Positions 34,871 to 46,900 of a stretch of 64,000 nt of DNA are shown here, one piece after another. Made by a program: the position numbers and the translations under genes. The notes below the pieces were generated by a model that made no database searches, had not been told where the DNA came from, and was given only the letters and a program-made list of their open reading frames with translations. This stretch comes from Anaspis maculata (taxonomy: Eukaryota > Arthropoda > Insecta > Coleoptera > Scraptiidae). The DNA is taken from positions 3,844,001 through 3,908,000 of the forward strand of contig OX421964.1 of the NCBI GenBank assembly GCA_949128115.1, read 5' to 3'. Positions within the stretch are counted from its first letter, which is position 1. Each line of letters opens with the position of its first letter.

Positions 34871-36814
34871 ATTGATTATGGAATGTTCTGGTGAGGGTAG
34901 GAGATCTTGAATTTGGAAAAGTTATTCTCAATTGTAAATTTTCAAAGAGATTTACTCAAGTTTCAATAATAATTCTTAGGCCAAGCAGTATCGTTCTTCT
35001 GATTCATCATTATTCTGTGGTTTTTAATTGCCTTTCATCATGGTGCTCTAAACTAAGATGCCTTTAGATGTGAGCCTTCTAAAGCTAAGCCTCACATCAT
35101 ATCCATTTCATCAAATCATCACCTATGCACAAAAGAACTTGAAGGTGGACTGGGCCGAGGCGCTCATACTTCAAGTGACTTTTTTCTTTGTTCACTTTCT
35201 TCTTGAGTAAAAGGCAGTATCTTCTCTTCGATCGTGCATGTGAAATCTAAAAATAGGCATCCTTAAATTTGGAAATATAAAACCAATATTATCAAAATTT
35301 TGTGGCATTTTTGACTCTTAATTACCTATTTGACTTGCTTCCATTTTATTATTATGAATTTTCCAGTGTATGTGCACACTAGTACAACACACACGTATTA
35401 TAGGTCCGTGTCCGTACGCACAATATTGGTAACTGTACTGAGTTAAATAGGTAGGTACACAGCAGCAGTGCACTAGGCAGTGCAGGAGGCATACTTTGGC
35501 TTGCTCGAGCTTTTCATTTGTTTGGTCTTCCATGAGTTTGCAAGGCGGTTATGTCCTTCTTAATTCGGCACTGGACAACGGCACACGTCGCGTCGTAGAG
35601 GATAGGTACAATCGAATCATTTGGAGCTGCAAATCTTGAATTGGGCATATTCGTAACTTCAAAATTCATTGTTCTAGGTTCACTCACTTGTGCAACAGTA
35701 TTGTCTAGTTAGGATTGTCTTCTGCTTGGAAAAACTGTCTCTGAACGGCGATCGCTGTGGTTTTCACATTCAAAAACCTCAAAAGCGATTGAAAATGCCA
35801 CATTGAGAAGCGAAAATGACAAATGAAAAAATTTAACCACAAAAACGAATGATATGCTGTCACTTTGCTGTATAATTCTGTGGGATAGACTTCTGTGATT
35901 CGTGTGCCTTCGGGTGGTTCATAACTTACGGGTTGCATACTCAAATCCATGATTTCCCCTCACCCCGTTCCGCATCAAATTTCCTCGCCTACAAGCTGGG
36001 TTACGTTCCCTCCTTATATTCTAACCTCCTTGGTGTAACCTGTTGAAGCTGAAACGGTCGCGTCGCACGAAAATTTCAACTTGAAAAAGTAGTGTTCGCA
36101 GGTGCCGTGATTTTCGTCCTGCCGATGGAAAACTACGGTAAATGTATTGTTTCTAAATTTTCTGTTATACTTCAATGTCAGACGCTTGTGATGGTGTGTT
36201 ACGTTGTTCTATGGGAGGGATTTTTCTTTGTGATCTTTTCCGAATATTTTTTGCGTGTAGTGGGATGGTTGGGCACGTAGCAGAGTGGGAGAGATGGGCA
36301 TGCCCATCGCTCCCGCACTATGCAGTGCTTATCCCTCTCTTCAAGAGCTCTCTTTCATTTTTCAGGTCGCGATGCTTTTTCATTATAAAAAGAAGACAGA
36401 TCACATGACAATGGCTTTATTGACATTTTGCCATAAACTCCCTCTACAATCATGCAATCACCCCATTGATTGGAGCGACCTTTCAAAAATTCAACACACA
36501 AATTTGTGACTCGGCAAATATTCACTCTCCTGCTGGGAAAAAAGCATTGACCGAGTATTTTTGAGTATCATTGAGTATTTGTCTTAATTTTCCTCCAAAA
36601 AATTCCACGCCTTGAAAAATTAACACTTTTGACACTCTTTCTTTTGGCATCCTGTATATCATGGATAAAGTCAGCATAACGTCTTGTAACCGAAGAAATG
36701 CTCTACCAGGCACCATCTATTTTTTTCAAATCGGATATCTTTTCCCTAAGAAATCTTTCCTTGAAATTGAAGCAAATTTTTGTCTATGCTTAACTTGTGA
36801 CGAGCAGTTTACTT

Positions 36815-39010
36815 GTAGTGCAGTAAAGATAGGCAAAAAAGACCCCAAACCTTGAAAAAACTAATTCATGAAATTTTATAGCAGATATCGATTAGGAATT
36901 TTATTCTCTACCACATACTCAAAATCCCCCAGAATCCCAGTTGAGCATTCTTCTTGCGGCGCTGTCAAAGTATATCATGTTTGCTGCAACTAGTCCAAAA
37001 ATGGTATTCTTGTTTTTGTCACACTAGAGCTACATTGTTGGCTTAGAACTGTTGGTATATACTGCAAAGCATGACCAGACCTTCGTTTGAACCTCTAACT
37101 CGTATTTTCCGAAAAAAAAAAACACGGAAGTCGCTTCAATTTCCAATTAACAGTGTTGATTAAGTATAATCCGAGGGTTAGTAACCAAGTTAATTACAAT
37201 CTGTGTGATTTGTGGTAGAGACATGAAATTTGGTATGAGTGGTCTTCATGGTCTTCTTTCCAAATGTAGACATGACGGCTCGCCATATTTTGGTTAGGGG
37301 GGCCTAGGGACCCCCTTAAAAATTTGAAGTCTCAGGAACTCTCACAAACCACCGGTGAATATCGTCACACATTTCAAAAAGTAATAATTTGACTCTACAC
37401 CTAACCTTGACAAGAGACACAACAGTTGTCGCCATGTACGCATTGTTCTTCGTGTTAAAAAAATTTGTCTTCGGAGTGTCAAAGAAAACACACAGTTTTT
37501 AATGATTTTTTAATCTAAGAAACGGTGAGTTGATCTGCTGTGTATCATTATTCACTAATTTCTATTTGCCGAAGCTATTCATGAAGTCTGTTTTTTGATA
37601 TTGTCATTCTAGGGATGACAGCTCCCGAAGAAACGAGCCAATTCAAGTGTGAAGTTCAACAGCGTTTCCTAATTGTTCCCAATCAATATGATCGACAATT
37701 TATGAATGGATGGATAACTGGAACTGTTCTGTACCTAATTTTATATGACTACACGCGGAACCAAGCGCAAAAGCATAGTAAAAATTTTTTTTCGCGTCGC
37801 TCACCATCATAAAATTTGTGCCCTTAGGGTGTGTTGAAAATATTTCTATACCATGTATTCACTCGAACTGAGTGCTTTGAAGTATTCCACGCCTCAATCC
37901 TCATGCTTCGTGCCTTCTACTTGACAACTGCAGATCGTTTTGACGTTTGTCTATACTCTTCAGTCTGTATTTGCTGTGGTTTCGCCAAAGTAGCATGAAA
38001 TTTGGTGCAATTCTAACAGTGATAGGTGGCGGTTGAAAAAAATGTTTTCGGGGCATTTGCGCATCACTTGCCATCTAGTTATACTCAATGAAATTATAAA
38101 ACAGTTGAAGCTATCCACCCAATAATAAATTGTCATTCATATCAATTGGTAACATTGAAAAAACCGCTGCTGAACTGAGCACTTGAATTGGCTGGTTTCA
38201 TATGGAATTGTTGCTTCTAGATGTCAAACCGAAAAAATAGACTCTACCAATAGCTTCGGCAGATACGAATTAGTGGATAATGATATGCGGAAGATAAATT
38301 TATTCCTCTATTACATGAAAAAATTATAAAAACCCGATTTTTTTTTGACATTCTGGAGAATTTTTTTTTCACTATGAAGAACAGTGCGTACATGGTGACA
38401 ACTGGTGTGTCTCTTGTTGAGATTTAACGTAGAGTCAAATGATTACTTTTTGAGATGCGTGACAATTATTTTAATGGTGGTTTGCATGAGTTTCTGCAAC
38501 TTTAATTTTCAAGGGGGTCCCTAAGCCCCCTTAACCAAAATATGGCGAGATCCCATGTCTACATTTGAAAAGGGATCCATGAAGATCACTTATATCAAAT
38601 TTCATGCCTTTAAACACAAAAAGAACAGATTTTATTAAATTTGGTCACTAATCTCCGAACTACCCTTGATTAGGTACCACTGGTAATTGCAGATTAAAGC
38701 GAGTTACGTGTTTTCTTTTGCGGGAAATATGATTTCAGCGGTTCAGATGACGTTCTGGTCATGTCCTGGAGTATATACCAACAGCTCTGAACTAACAATA
38801 TAGCTCTAATGTGACAAAAGCGAGGATACAGTTTTCGGACTTGTTGCAGCAAAAATGATACACTTTGACAGCGCCGCAAGAAAAATGCTCCAATGGGATT
38901 TTCGGGGATTTTAAGTACATGGTAGAAGATAAAATTCTGAATCGATAACAGCTTTAAAATTTTATGAATTAATTTTTTCAACTCCAAAACCTATCTTTAC
39001 TGCACTATTG
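36815..39010. mobile_element. Giant foldback element, arms of about 0.85 kb
   Basis: Blocks on the left recur inverted and in reverse order on the right. Examples are TAGTGCAGTAAAGATAGG (36815 / about 39000), GGCGCTGTCAAAGT (36958 / 38870), GGTATATACTGCAA-like (37052 / 38770), CGCCATATTTTGGTTA (37281 / 38535), ATGTACGCA (37435 / 38385), CCGAAGCTAT (37570 / 38255) and AGCCAATTCAAGTG (37635 / 38180). The loop of about 450 bp (37700-38150) has no recognised gene. Identity is moderate, so small indels separate the arms. Confidence 0.88.
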
Positions 39011-39497
39011 CTTGACAAACCGTTATGTATATTACAAAATCTGAAGCGAACAGCTTTTTTTCTATTTTGTTTTTCGTTTGTATAAAATTTAATTTTTGAT
39101 AATCGGAAAATTGTTACAGAATGTGACCTGACTTTTTTTGAATTTAGTTTTCTACTGAGTTGAATTTATGTTATTGAATAATAGTATGTAATGTCTTTGG
39201 AGATATTTTTATGTCCATACATTTTTTATTTGCTTCCATTTTTATTGTTGCCCAAGCCTCTCACACTCAGTGCCCAAACCTCCTCCTAGTAGGGAGACTT
39301 GTACAGTTAGACATGTGTTCCCTAAATCTTTTTTTTTTGTATAAGAGACAATCTTTCAATACGTTTTTAACCTTGTTTATTTGATGCGCAAGATACTCTC
39401 AAAAGCAGGTATTAAAAACCGTGGCGGTAAGTTGAGTTGAATTTATATTACAGTGAAATTCCCAAAAATGTGCCCAAGGATCCCCACTCTCCTACAG

Positions 39498-40180
39498 TTG
39501 GGAGCGAAACGATACCGAACGTACACATTTCCTATGAGTTTTGAATAGGAATTCTTAAAAACTGAAGTCTCAAGATTCACCATGTCCTCTGGTTATCAGG
39601 TACCTAGTTTAAAAGTAGGTACCTACCGTGGAGGTACCTACCCTTGTGTAAGGGAGAGGTGGCATGAAATGAACATTCTTGTCAAGTTTTGATAAGTACG
39701 GCATCGGAGATGCCAGAGTCACCTATGATTGCTGATATTAACCACCTATGTCTTCTAATGATATTGTTACAGTGCGTATCTTTATCAACACGTGTCCTCT
39801 TCAAGCCACTCTTCCCCTACTAGGGATCAGAAATAAATCATTATATTCACCTGGGAATTCAGCTTCAAAGAGACTGTCGGTGCAGCATGACTGGTGTTGA
39901 AATGGTATATTATTATACGAGTTTAATAAGACGAAGTTTGTCACACGACTGTTTTTGGGGCACGACGAACGCAGTGAGGAGGGTCCCAAAGGAAGGAGTG
40001 TGACGAAACGTCTTATTAAACGTGTCGCCTATTTTTCCCTTCAGGTCGCTGAAGGCGGCACTCAGTTTTTTTTCTATGTGGAGAGCAAGGCGTGGGTTCT
40101 TAAAGTTTACACAAAAACTGCCACAACTAAATTTATATTTCAAAAGGCGCCAATCGGGCGTGTAGCTAGTTCAGATGGTT
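39498..40180. other. Non-coding stretch with dispersed repeat
   Basis: It contains GTACCTACCGTGGAGGTACC at 39618 and the inverted copy (39915-40000) of the repeat at 6870-6950. No gene is recognised. Confidence 0.5.
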
Positions 40181-42336
40181 GGAATTGATATATTCCCGAT
40201 TTTTACACAATTCCCGTGTTGTGTGAAACACGGCTGTACGCTCTACAGATGGTTGTAACTCGAACGCACTCGAGAGCTGTCAAACAGCTGACGGGTGACG
40301 TCTTCGAAGTGTCAAAAAAAAAAACAAGAGTAGTTAATGGTAAATAAATGCAGCTGAATTATGGAAAATATGAATTAAACTAGGCAAATCGGGAGAATAA
40401 TTGGAGTATATTCGACGTAATTGACACGGAATTATCGAAAGGTATGTGCAATGTAAAATAGTAACAAATAAAAATATGATATTGACTTGCTAAATTTCAG
40501 CCCGAGCCTCCTCGGCCAGTGAAAACGAACCTCACAGGGCACAGGCAAGACGTGAGGATGTTGGCAGAGGTGTTGAATGCCTACTGCTCTTCAAACGCGA
40601 AACCCCAGGAAAACTACCCCCCAGCGTGTCTGGTTCCGACAAGGTTTTGTCGAATAACTGAACGTTTGCCTAACCTAACCTATAATACCTTGGATCCAAG
40701 TTAAAAGGTTTCGGGGCGCTCACTTGATTAAGTGATATTCTTAAAAACAAAACAACAACGCTAAATGGGCAACTTAAACTTAGGGATGCGGAAGAACTAG
40801 AACATCTCACGTGACCCCTGGTGCAGCGCGAAGTCGTCTTCCACCGGTCCGGGTACGTGGCTTGACTCGCAGATGACGTGCAGCACTCTGGCACAAGGTG
40901 GACGAAGGCGTGCTGGTTGAGCTTCAGCGAAGATGGTACTAGCAGCCAAAATCGAAGGAGTTGACCGCAGCGAGTTGGCTTATCGGCTTCGGTGGTCACC
41001 GGTGAAAACAGCGTACATCATATGGAAATTCGTCGGCAGCGTAACTGGATGATATGAAGGACGGAGAGAGAACGTGGGAAACGTAGATAACGTACGAAAA
41101 CGTAGATGTAGCGGTATAAACGTGGATGGTCCCAGATAAAGCTAAAATTTGAGGTTCGGCAACTTTTTGACTTTAAAATCGAACTTTCTAACTCACCCTT
41201 TTCAGGTTATTCTCATGGCACACAAGAGGTGCGAAAAGACAGGAGGAGGCAACATGAAACAAATGGGGGCTCTCAGGCCTGCCCTTCAACGGAGAAACGG
41301 AACAATTTGCCTCCCACAATACTAACTGTCACTCTTCTTTTCTTGAATTGAATTCCCTTATCAGTAAAGTTTTCTATCATGTCGTTTCTTTTGCCGTTTC
41401 CTCTCTCATCTGTACCGCGATAATTCAAATAATTCACTGCTTTATTGACCACTCTCTTTAGGTTTTATATGGAATTTTGCAAACTCGAAATAAATTTTTA
41501 TATAAAGAAAATTGTAGAAATTTCAATTGCTACAAACGAGTGCAATATACTATTTTATTAATTTTGCCTCAAATATTTGGAAAAAAATGGAAAATTCTAG
41601 GGGTAGCAACGCCGTTCAGTGTCATAATAGTCGAGCGCCAGTACGACACGCGTTTGCGTGTCGAAAAGTGGCCAGTACGATACGGGAGTAGATAAAGATA
41701 TGAACAAGCAGTATGTGATGTGCTCCACCTTCGGCATAATTTTTCACACCTACTCCAAAATCCTGAACCAAAAGGCTTGTTGTGATGTGATGTTGCCAAA
41801 ACTCCTTTGAAGCTTTTTCTACATAAAACGAGACATAAAATGGTTTTGCGTGAGCATAGGTGTAAGTGTGGCTTTATTTTGAACGATTCATGCAGCTCTT
41901 CATACGTCAAAGTCTTTGCACCTATTTTGATCTTGATCATCTGCATTTCTGCTGAAGCGATAGTCGGGATTGAAGAACGGAAAGGCGCCTGGGAGGCTTC
42001 CAGTGAACATCGGGCAAGGCAACGTTTGAGAAGTTTCCACTTTATCCGAGACTTCATCTATTACGGTCTAGGAGATATGACTTGTTGCACTGAAAGAGAT
42101 AGAGGCTATTGAAATGTCCGGAAAAATCGGGCCCTGAACGGTCAAAATTCCGTTGGTGGCAATGGCAATTTTCGTATTCAGCAAAGTTACGACGAATCAT
42201 ATTTTCGTGACAGGCTCAGTCACTCTGACATCAGTCGTACCTGCATATTCCATATTCACGTCGTTTTCAAGTGCGGACCAGGTGCGGACATTGTTAGTTT
42301 TTTGGGGTTTATTCAGCGTCTTGTATGTCTTTCTAA
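40181..42336. other. No gene recognised; a few long frames without domains
   Basis: Minus-strand frames at 40670-40999 (109 codons, Cys/Ser-rich) and 41569-42057 (162 codons) are open, but I see no family, signal peptide or splice context. The palindromic phrase GACACGCGTTTGCGTGTC lies at 41646. Treated as unassigned. Confidence 0.35.
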
Positions 42337-43171
42337 TGCTGGGTTCATAGACAAAGCTAACGCCCAAGGCATAAGGTCTATGGAGTAAGGTTTAAGGTTT
42401 GATGAAAACATGCCGTTCATACACCAGAATAATGGATAAGGAAATAAGTTAGCGTTGCGTTGATACTGTGACAATAGGTGTTACAATAGGTGACACTGAC
42501 AATATTTGCATTGTCAGAAATTATCGGTTATAGTTGATTACAAGAAAACGAACAGTGGATAACATGGGCAATGATAATTATAGGGTTGTGTCCTCGGTCG
42601 TGTCTTAGTCGGAAAATTCCGTGAAAGAACCTTGCGTCACGTTTTGCTGCGAGGTCTGTTGTGGCCTTCTCACATTTCCTGTGGTTATAGCCCCATGGAC
42701 ACATATTCGTTCAGGAACATAAGGGATTGGTACAGAGACCAAGACTCTGTACTGGCCCCTGAACCCGAAGGAACCACGCGGAGCTTTTTGCGATGCTTGA
42801 TAAATCGCTTCCTCAGTGTGGTCCATCGTTTGGTCACTTCCTCATCTAAATAATACACAGAGAAAAATGTAAAACTAGGACTCCACCAGCTCTATCAGTC
42901 TCGAATCGTCGCAGAACATTTTCGTTTTGCACAACAACTCGAACTGACAAACGTCAGAGATAAAACACGTGCTGACATTCCACGTGGCAGTGATTAACGC
43001 TCAACGCCTAAGGTGTAAAGATAAAAGTTTGCCAACTTTTGCTATCTTGTGCGTTACACCTTGTTCCTTATTCTGTGTATGAACGGATACACGTAGACCC
43101 ATAAGACGAACTTAACGCCTAAGGCGCAATTTTTAGGCGTTGCTCCTTATTCTTTGTCTATGAACCCAGCA
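42337..43171 (-). mobile_element. PIF/Harbinger-like element with TAA target duplication
   Basis: Terminal inverted repeats TGCTGGGTTCATAGACAAAG / CTTTGTCTATGAACCCAGCA are flanked by TAA on each side (42334-42336, 43172-43174). Three-base TWA duplications are characteristic of PIF/Harbinger. It carries a MADF-domain remnant on the minus strand, the kind of second protein such elements encode. No DDE transposase is present in its 835 bp. Confidence 0.85.
42640..42850 (-). pseudogene. MADF (Myb/SANT-like) domain remnant
   Basis: The minus-strand frame reads EEVTKRWTTLRKRFIKHRKK followed by GSGAS and SLYQSLMFLNEYV. This has the MADF pattern of a Trp-x2-Leu-Arg-x3-x basic helix, a Gly-Ser linker and a final Leu-x-Phe-Leu helix. 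It then hits stops. MADF proteins bind transposon DNA and assist Harbinger transposases. Confidence 0.7.
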
Positions 43172-43498
43172 TAAGCCGCTTGATTAACCCCGGACGTGTA
43201 CTAACATGCTAGTTGCCAAACTGTGAACCACCGTCCTGATCCACACCCTGTTGTCCGTGAACGAAGCGGCGCAGCCGGGCAGCCCAAAAAGGCTGGGCTG
43301 AAATGTCAGGTCCAGTAAGTACGCATTTTGCTGAAAGCTCAAAATCTAGTGGCAGTGAATTATTATTGAATGACACATGAAAATATTCCATTGTGACGGA
43401 ATCAGTCATACCTGCTGATTAGAATTTTCATGTTCATTGCTAGTTTTTTTGGCGGTTATTGGCTCCGACCGTGTAATTCGCCTTGAACAGTCTGCAGA

Positions 43499-43955
43499 AT
43501 GCTGATTACGAAACTATGCTGTTTTACCCTGCTGATCCAGGCTGTCTGGTCCGAGGACGAAGTGCCGAAACCAGTGTTAACAGGAAGTCCAAAAGGTCCG
43601 GATTATTGCAACGTGCCAGAGCTTTATCCGTGCGGGCTACCGGACTACAACAACCAGCACATCTTTTGCAAGTGCGACGAGTACAAATGCCACAACTACA
43701 AGATAAAGAACATGACCAGCTTCCGTCTGTACACGCTGCAGCTGCACAACCATTACAGAAGCCTGGTCGCGATGCAGCAGGAGACGGAAAAAACGGCATA
43801 CGGCGAGCTGATGCCTCCGGCATCGGACATGAACGCGCTCAGCTGGAGCTACGCCTTGGAGGACGCGGCGAGGTGCAACGCGAAAAAGTGCATTGATCCG
43901 CTCCAGCACGACTTTTGCCATTTGACACCTGTGTATCCCAAAATGGCTGGTGGAG
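43499..43955 (+). CDS. CAP gene 1, exon 1
   Basis: 457 bp from ATG to a GGAG|GTGAGT donor, ending in phase 1. It encodes the signal peptide, the Cys-rich segment and the first CAP motifs. About 190 bp upstream are shared with the upstream DNA of CAP gene 2, including GTACGCATTTTG and ATTCCATTGTGAC. A CAGTAAGTACG there could be a donor of a non-coding first exon. Confidence 0.93.
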
Positions 43956-46900
43956 GTGAGTGTGGGATCGAAGAAAAGCCGAGCCCATCTACTGGAAAGG
44001 GCAGCGGTTTTTTGTTTTGAACCAGCTCAGATGGTTCGATTCCAAACTGAACGGTTCCATTTGATTTTTTGCAGGTCAAAATTTGTTTCGGACAACGGAT
44101 ACGTCTTGCATGTGGCCCAGTGGACCCATAAAGGGCTGCGCCGAATTTACAAATGAGAAATGGGAAATTCTCGTGTATTCTGCAATGCGGAATTGGTGAG
44201 TAATATCGTATCGGGGTACCTAACCGGTTACCTGAAATGGCGTGAGTAGGTACCTAGGTACTATACTTAGTTTCGGGAGAACGCTCAAATTTGTGACGGC
44301 TCACGCTCGGTTGACTCGGTTGATCTTCGGGGTACTTGAGAGAGTGAAGCTCAAACAGGACAACTTCTGTTTGTTCACAGTTCAAAACTGGAGTATGTCT
44401 GAGAAATGGCATTTACAGGTACCTACCTGAGAAAAAGTCAATCCGCAGGCAGGGCTGGGCGGAATATTTCGAAAATGTTATGAACTCGGTATTGAAATAC
44501 AAAATACAAAAGACTCGATCAAAGATAGTCGAAATACAAATTACTAGCTACATACTTGTTGAAACGTCTTTGAAATACAAAATATACACTTATTTATTTC
44601 AAAATACAAAATGCATAACTACCTAATCATTTCAGAAGTTTTATTATTGGAAAAAACCGTAAAATGTAAAGGTTTCAATGGAAACATCTTGCTGATTGAA
44701 TCGCGATACAAAATCTCATTGTCTAAATGTCTTAAAAGTCGCTGAAAATCTTCTGAAGAAATATTAAAAAATCTCTGGAAATCCCATGCAGATTTCAAAA
44801 AATTCTATAGAAGTCTTTGGAACTCCTTCAGAGTTCTCAGAAATCCTTAGAAATCTTCAGAACTTCCGACTAATCTCATAGAAGTCTTCAGAAATCCCAA
44901 AAATTCCCACGAAAACTTTCAAAAATTCCTAGAAATTCCATAAAAATCTTCAGGAATCTTTAAAAATCCCGTAGCAACGTTGAGTAGTCCGTAAAAGTCC
45001 GTGAAGGTTTTTGGGAATCGTTCGAATTCTCGTAAAAATCATTGGAAGTCTCAAGAAGATCTTACGATTATTGGTAATATCCAGAAATCTTCCCTTCAGA
45101 ATTACCGCAGAGATCCTTGCAAATCACGAATCTCATACAAATCTCTTGTTATCCCTAAAAACTCTTGAAAATTGTTGGAGATCTTGAAGAAATCTCTGAA
45201 AATCCCTGAAAACCCCTTGAAAATTTCAATAAATTCTTAGAAATCCCTTAGAAATCTATCGAACGCCCCAGAAATTCTCAAACATATCTAGCAATCTCGC
45301 AGGAATCTTGAAAAATCCCTAGTAGTTTTGTGAAATTCTATAGATACCCCCACAAATCTCGTACGAATTTCCAGAAATACCTGGAAATTCTAGCATCCAT
45401 AGAAATTCTCACAAATTCTCAGAAATTTTTAGACATCTTATATTAATCTTGAGGAATTCCTTGAGAACTCGTAGCGATCCCTGGAGAACAGAATCTTGAG
45501 AAACACTTAGGAATTCTCACATTACTACTTAGAAACTCTGTAGAAATTCCTGGTAATCCCGTAAAAATCTTCGGAGATATTTAAAACTTCTGTAGAAATC
45601 TGCAAAATCATAAAAATGCCCATAAAAGTTTTTGGAGATCCGTAGAAATCCCATAAAATGTTCAGAAAGCCTGTAGAAACTTTCAAAACTGCCTAAAAAA
45701 TCTCTCTTCAGGAATCTCTAGCTATTCCGTAGAAATCTTCAAAAATCCTTAGAAATTCTCACAGGAATCTTCAGAAATCTTGTTGATATAAGATTGGAAA
45801 CCCGGATGACATCTTTAGAAATTCTCAGAAATTCTCCAAACATCTCGTGAAAATCTTCAGAAATCCCTGAAAATTTCATACAAATCTTTGTAAACTCCTA
45901 GAAATCCCTTAGAAATCCTTAGCCTTCCAGAAATTTATAGAAACCGTAGAAATATAAAAAAAATACTTGGAAATCATTGGTAAGCTTTAGGGGTCTTTAG
46001 AAAATTTTAGAACAGTCGTAGAAATTCTTGAAAATTGTTGGGAATATCTAGAAATCCCGTAGTGATTCTCAAAAACTTCTCGAAATCCTTGGGAATCCAC
46101 AAAAGCCCTGTCAAAATAATCCTGTGAGAATTCCAGACATCTCTAGGAACCTTGTTGAAGTCTATTGGGAGCCTTATAAATTTTCAGAAATCTCTCAATT
46201 TTTTTTTTCGGAAATCTGGAACAATTTTGTCGAAGTCCGTAGAAATTCAAATTCAAATTCAAATTCATTTATTTTCTCAACCAACAAGGTTTTTCAATCG
46301 TCAACAATAATACAAGATAAAATAAGTAAAAGAATGCAACAAACAATGCAATTACACACAATTTAGTAAAAAACTGACAAAAAAGAGACAAAATACACAT
46401 TATATACAATTAAATAATTAAAATCGACCTTGATGACCGAGCTCAAAATCATCTAAGGTAAAGCCGTACTGGTCGTATTCCTGGATAGAGTAAAATGCTT
46501 TCTTCAGGAGCATGGACTTTACAACCGTTTTAAATTTAGGTAAGGACAAATGCACTATTTCTAGTGGTAACTTATTAATGAATGTTGGACAGAAGTAATT
46601 TTTGCTGTATCGGCTTTTTGCTAGTCTAATATGATTTACTATCAGTCGATCTCTATTTCTAGTCCGATAATCGTGTATATCCTCGTGCTTCCTATAAACG
46701 TTGATGTTTTTCTTACCCAGTATGAGGCACTGAAATATGTACAAACTTGGAAACGTTAGTAATCCCATATCAATAAACTTATCTTTGACATCATCACGGT
46801 AACCAATGCCAGACATCATTCGAACCACCCGGCGCTGCAGCCCAAAAACTCTCGAGGTATGTGGCGAGTGACCCCAGCTCGTTATGCAATACGTCATCAG

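Larger units (their letters stand above)
33303..36045. mobile_element. Nested element with long inverted arms
   Basis: The left arm GTAACCCAAGGAGGTTATAA...GGAGGGAAC...GCAACCCGTAAGTTATGAAC pairs with the right arm GTTCATAACTTACGGGTTGC...GTTCCCTCC...AACCTCCTTGGTGTAACC. Further pairing (CCCACAGAAT / ATTCTGTGGG, GTGACAGA / TGTCAC) extends the arms to about 230 bp with gaps. The centre holds LINE fragments. Confidence 0.75.
33148..39497. mobile_element. Large composite region bounded by GGGGAGAGTGGGGATCC inverted repeats
   Basis: GTAGGGGAGAGTGGGGATCC at 33154 and its inverted partner GGATCCCCACTCTCCTAC at 39476-39495 bound 6.3 kb. TGGGCA-type phrases lie just inside both ends. Inside are at least two other inverted-repeat elements (33303-36045, 36815-39010) and LINE remains, so the outer element was a landing pad. 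The target duplication is unclear, and the two ends could belong to separate copies of one family. Confidence 0.55.

Noticed and set aside
41569..42057. 162-codon minus-strand frame
   Set aside because: No recognisable family, membrane segment or signal. The length alone is not enough in this AT-rich DNA.
43524..43921. Minus-strand and alternative plus frames over CAP exon 1
   Set aside because: They overlap the real CAP coding frame and have no domain. They arise from the GC-rich codons of the exon.
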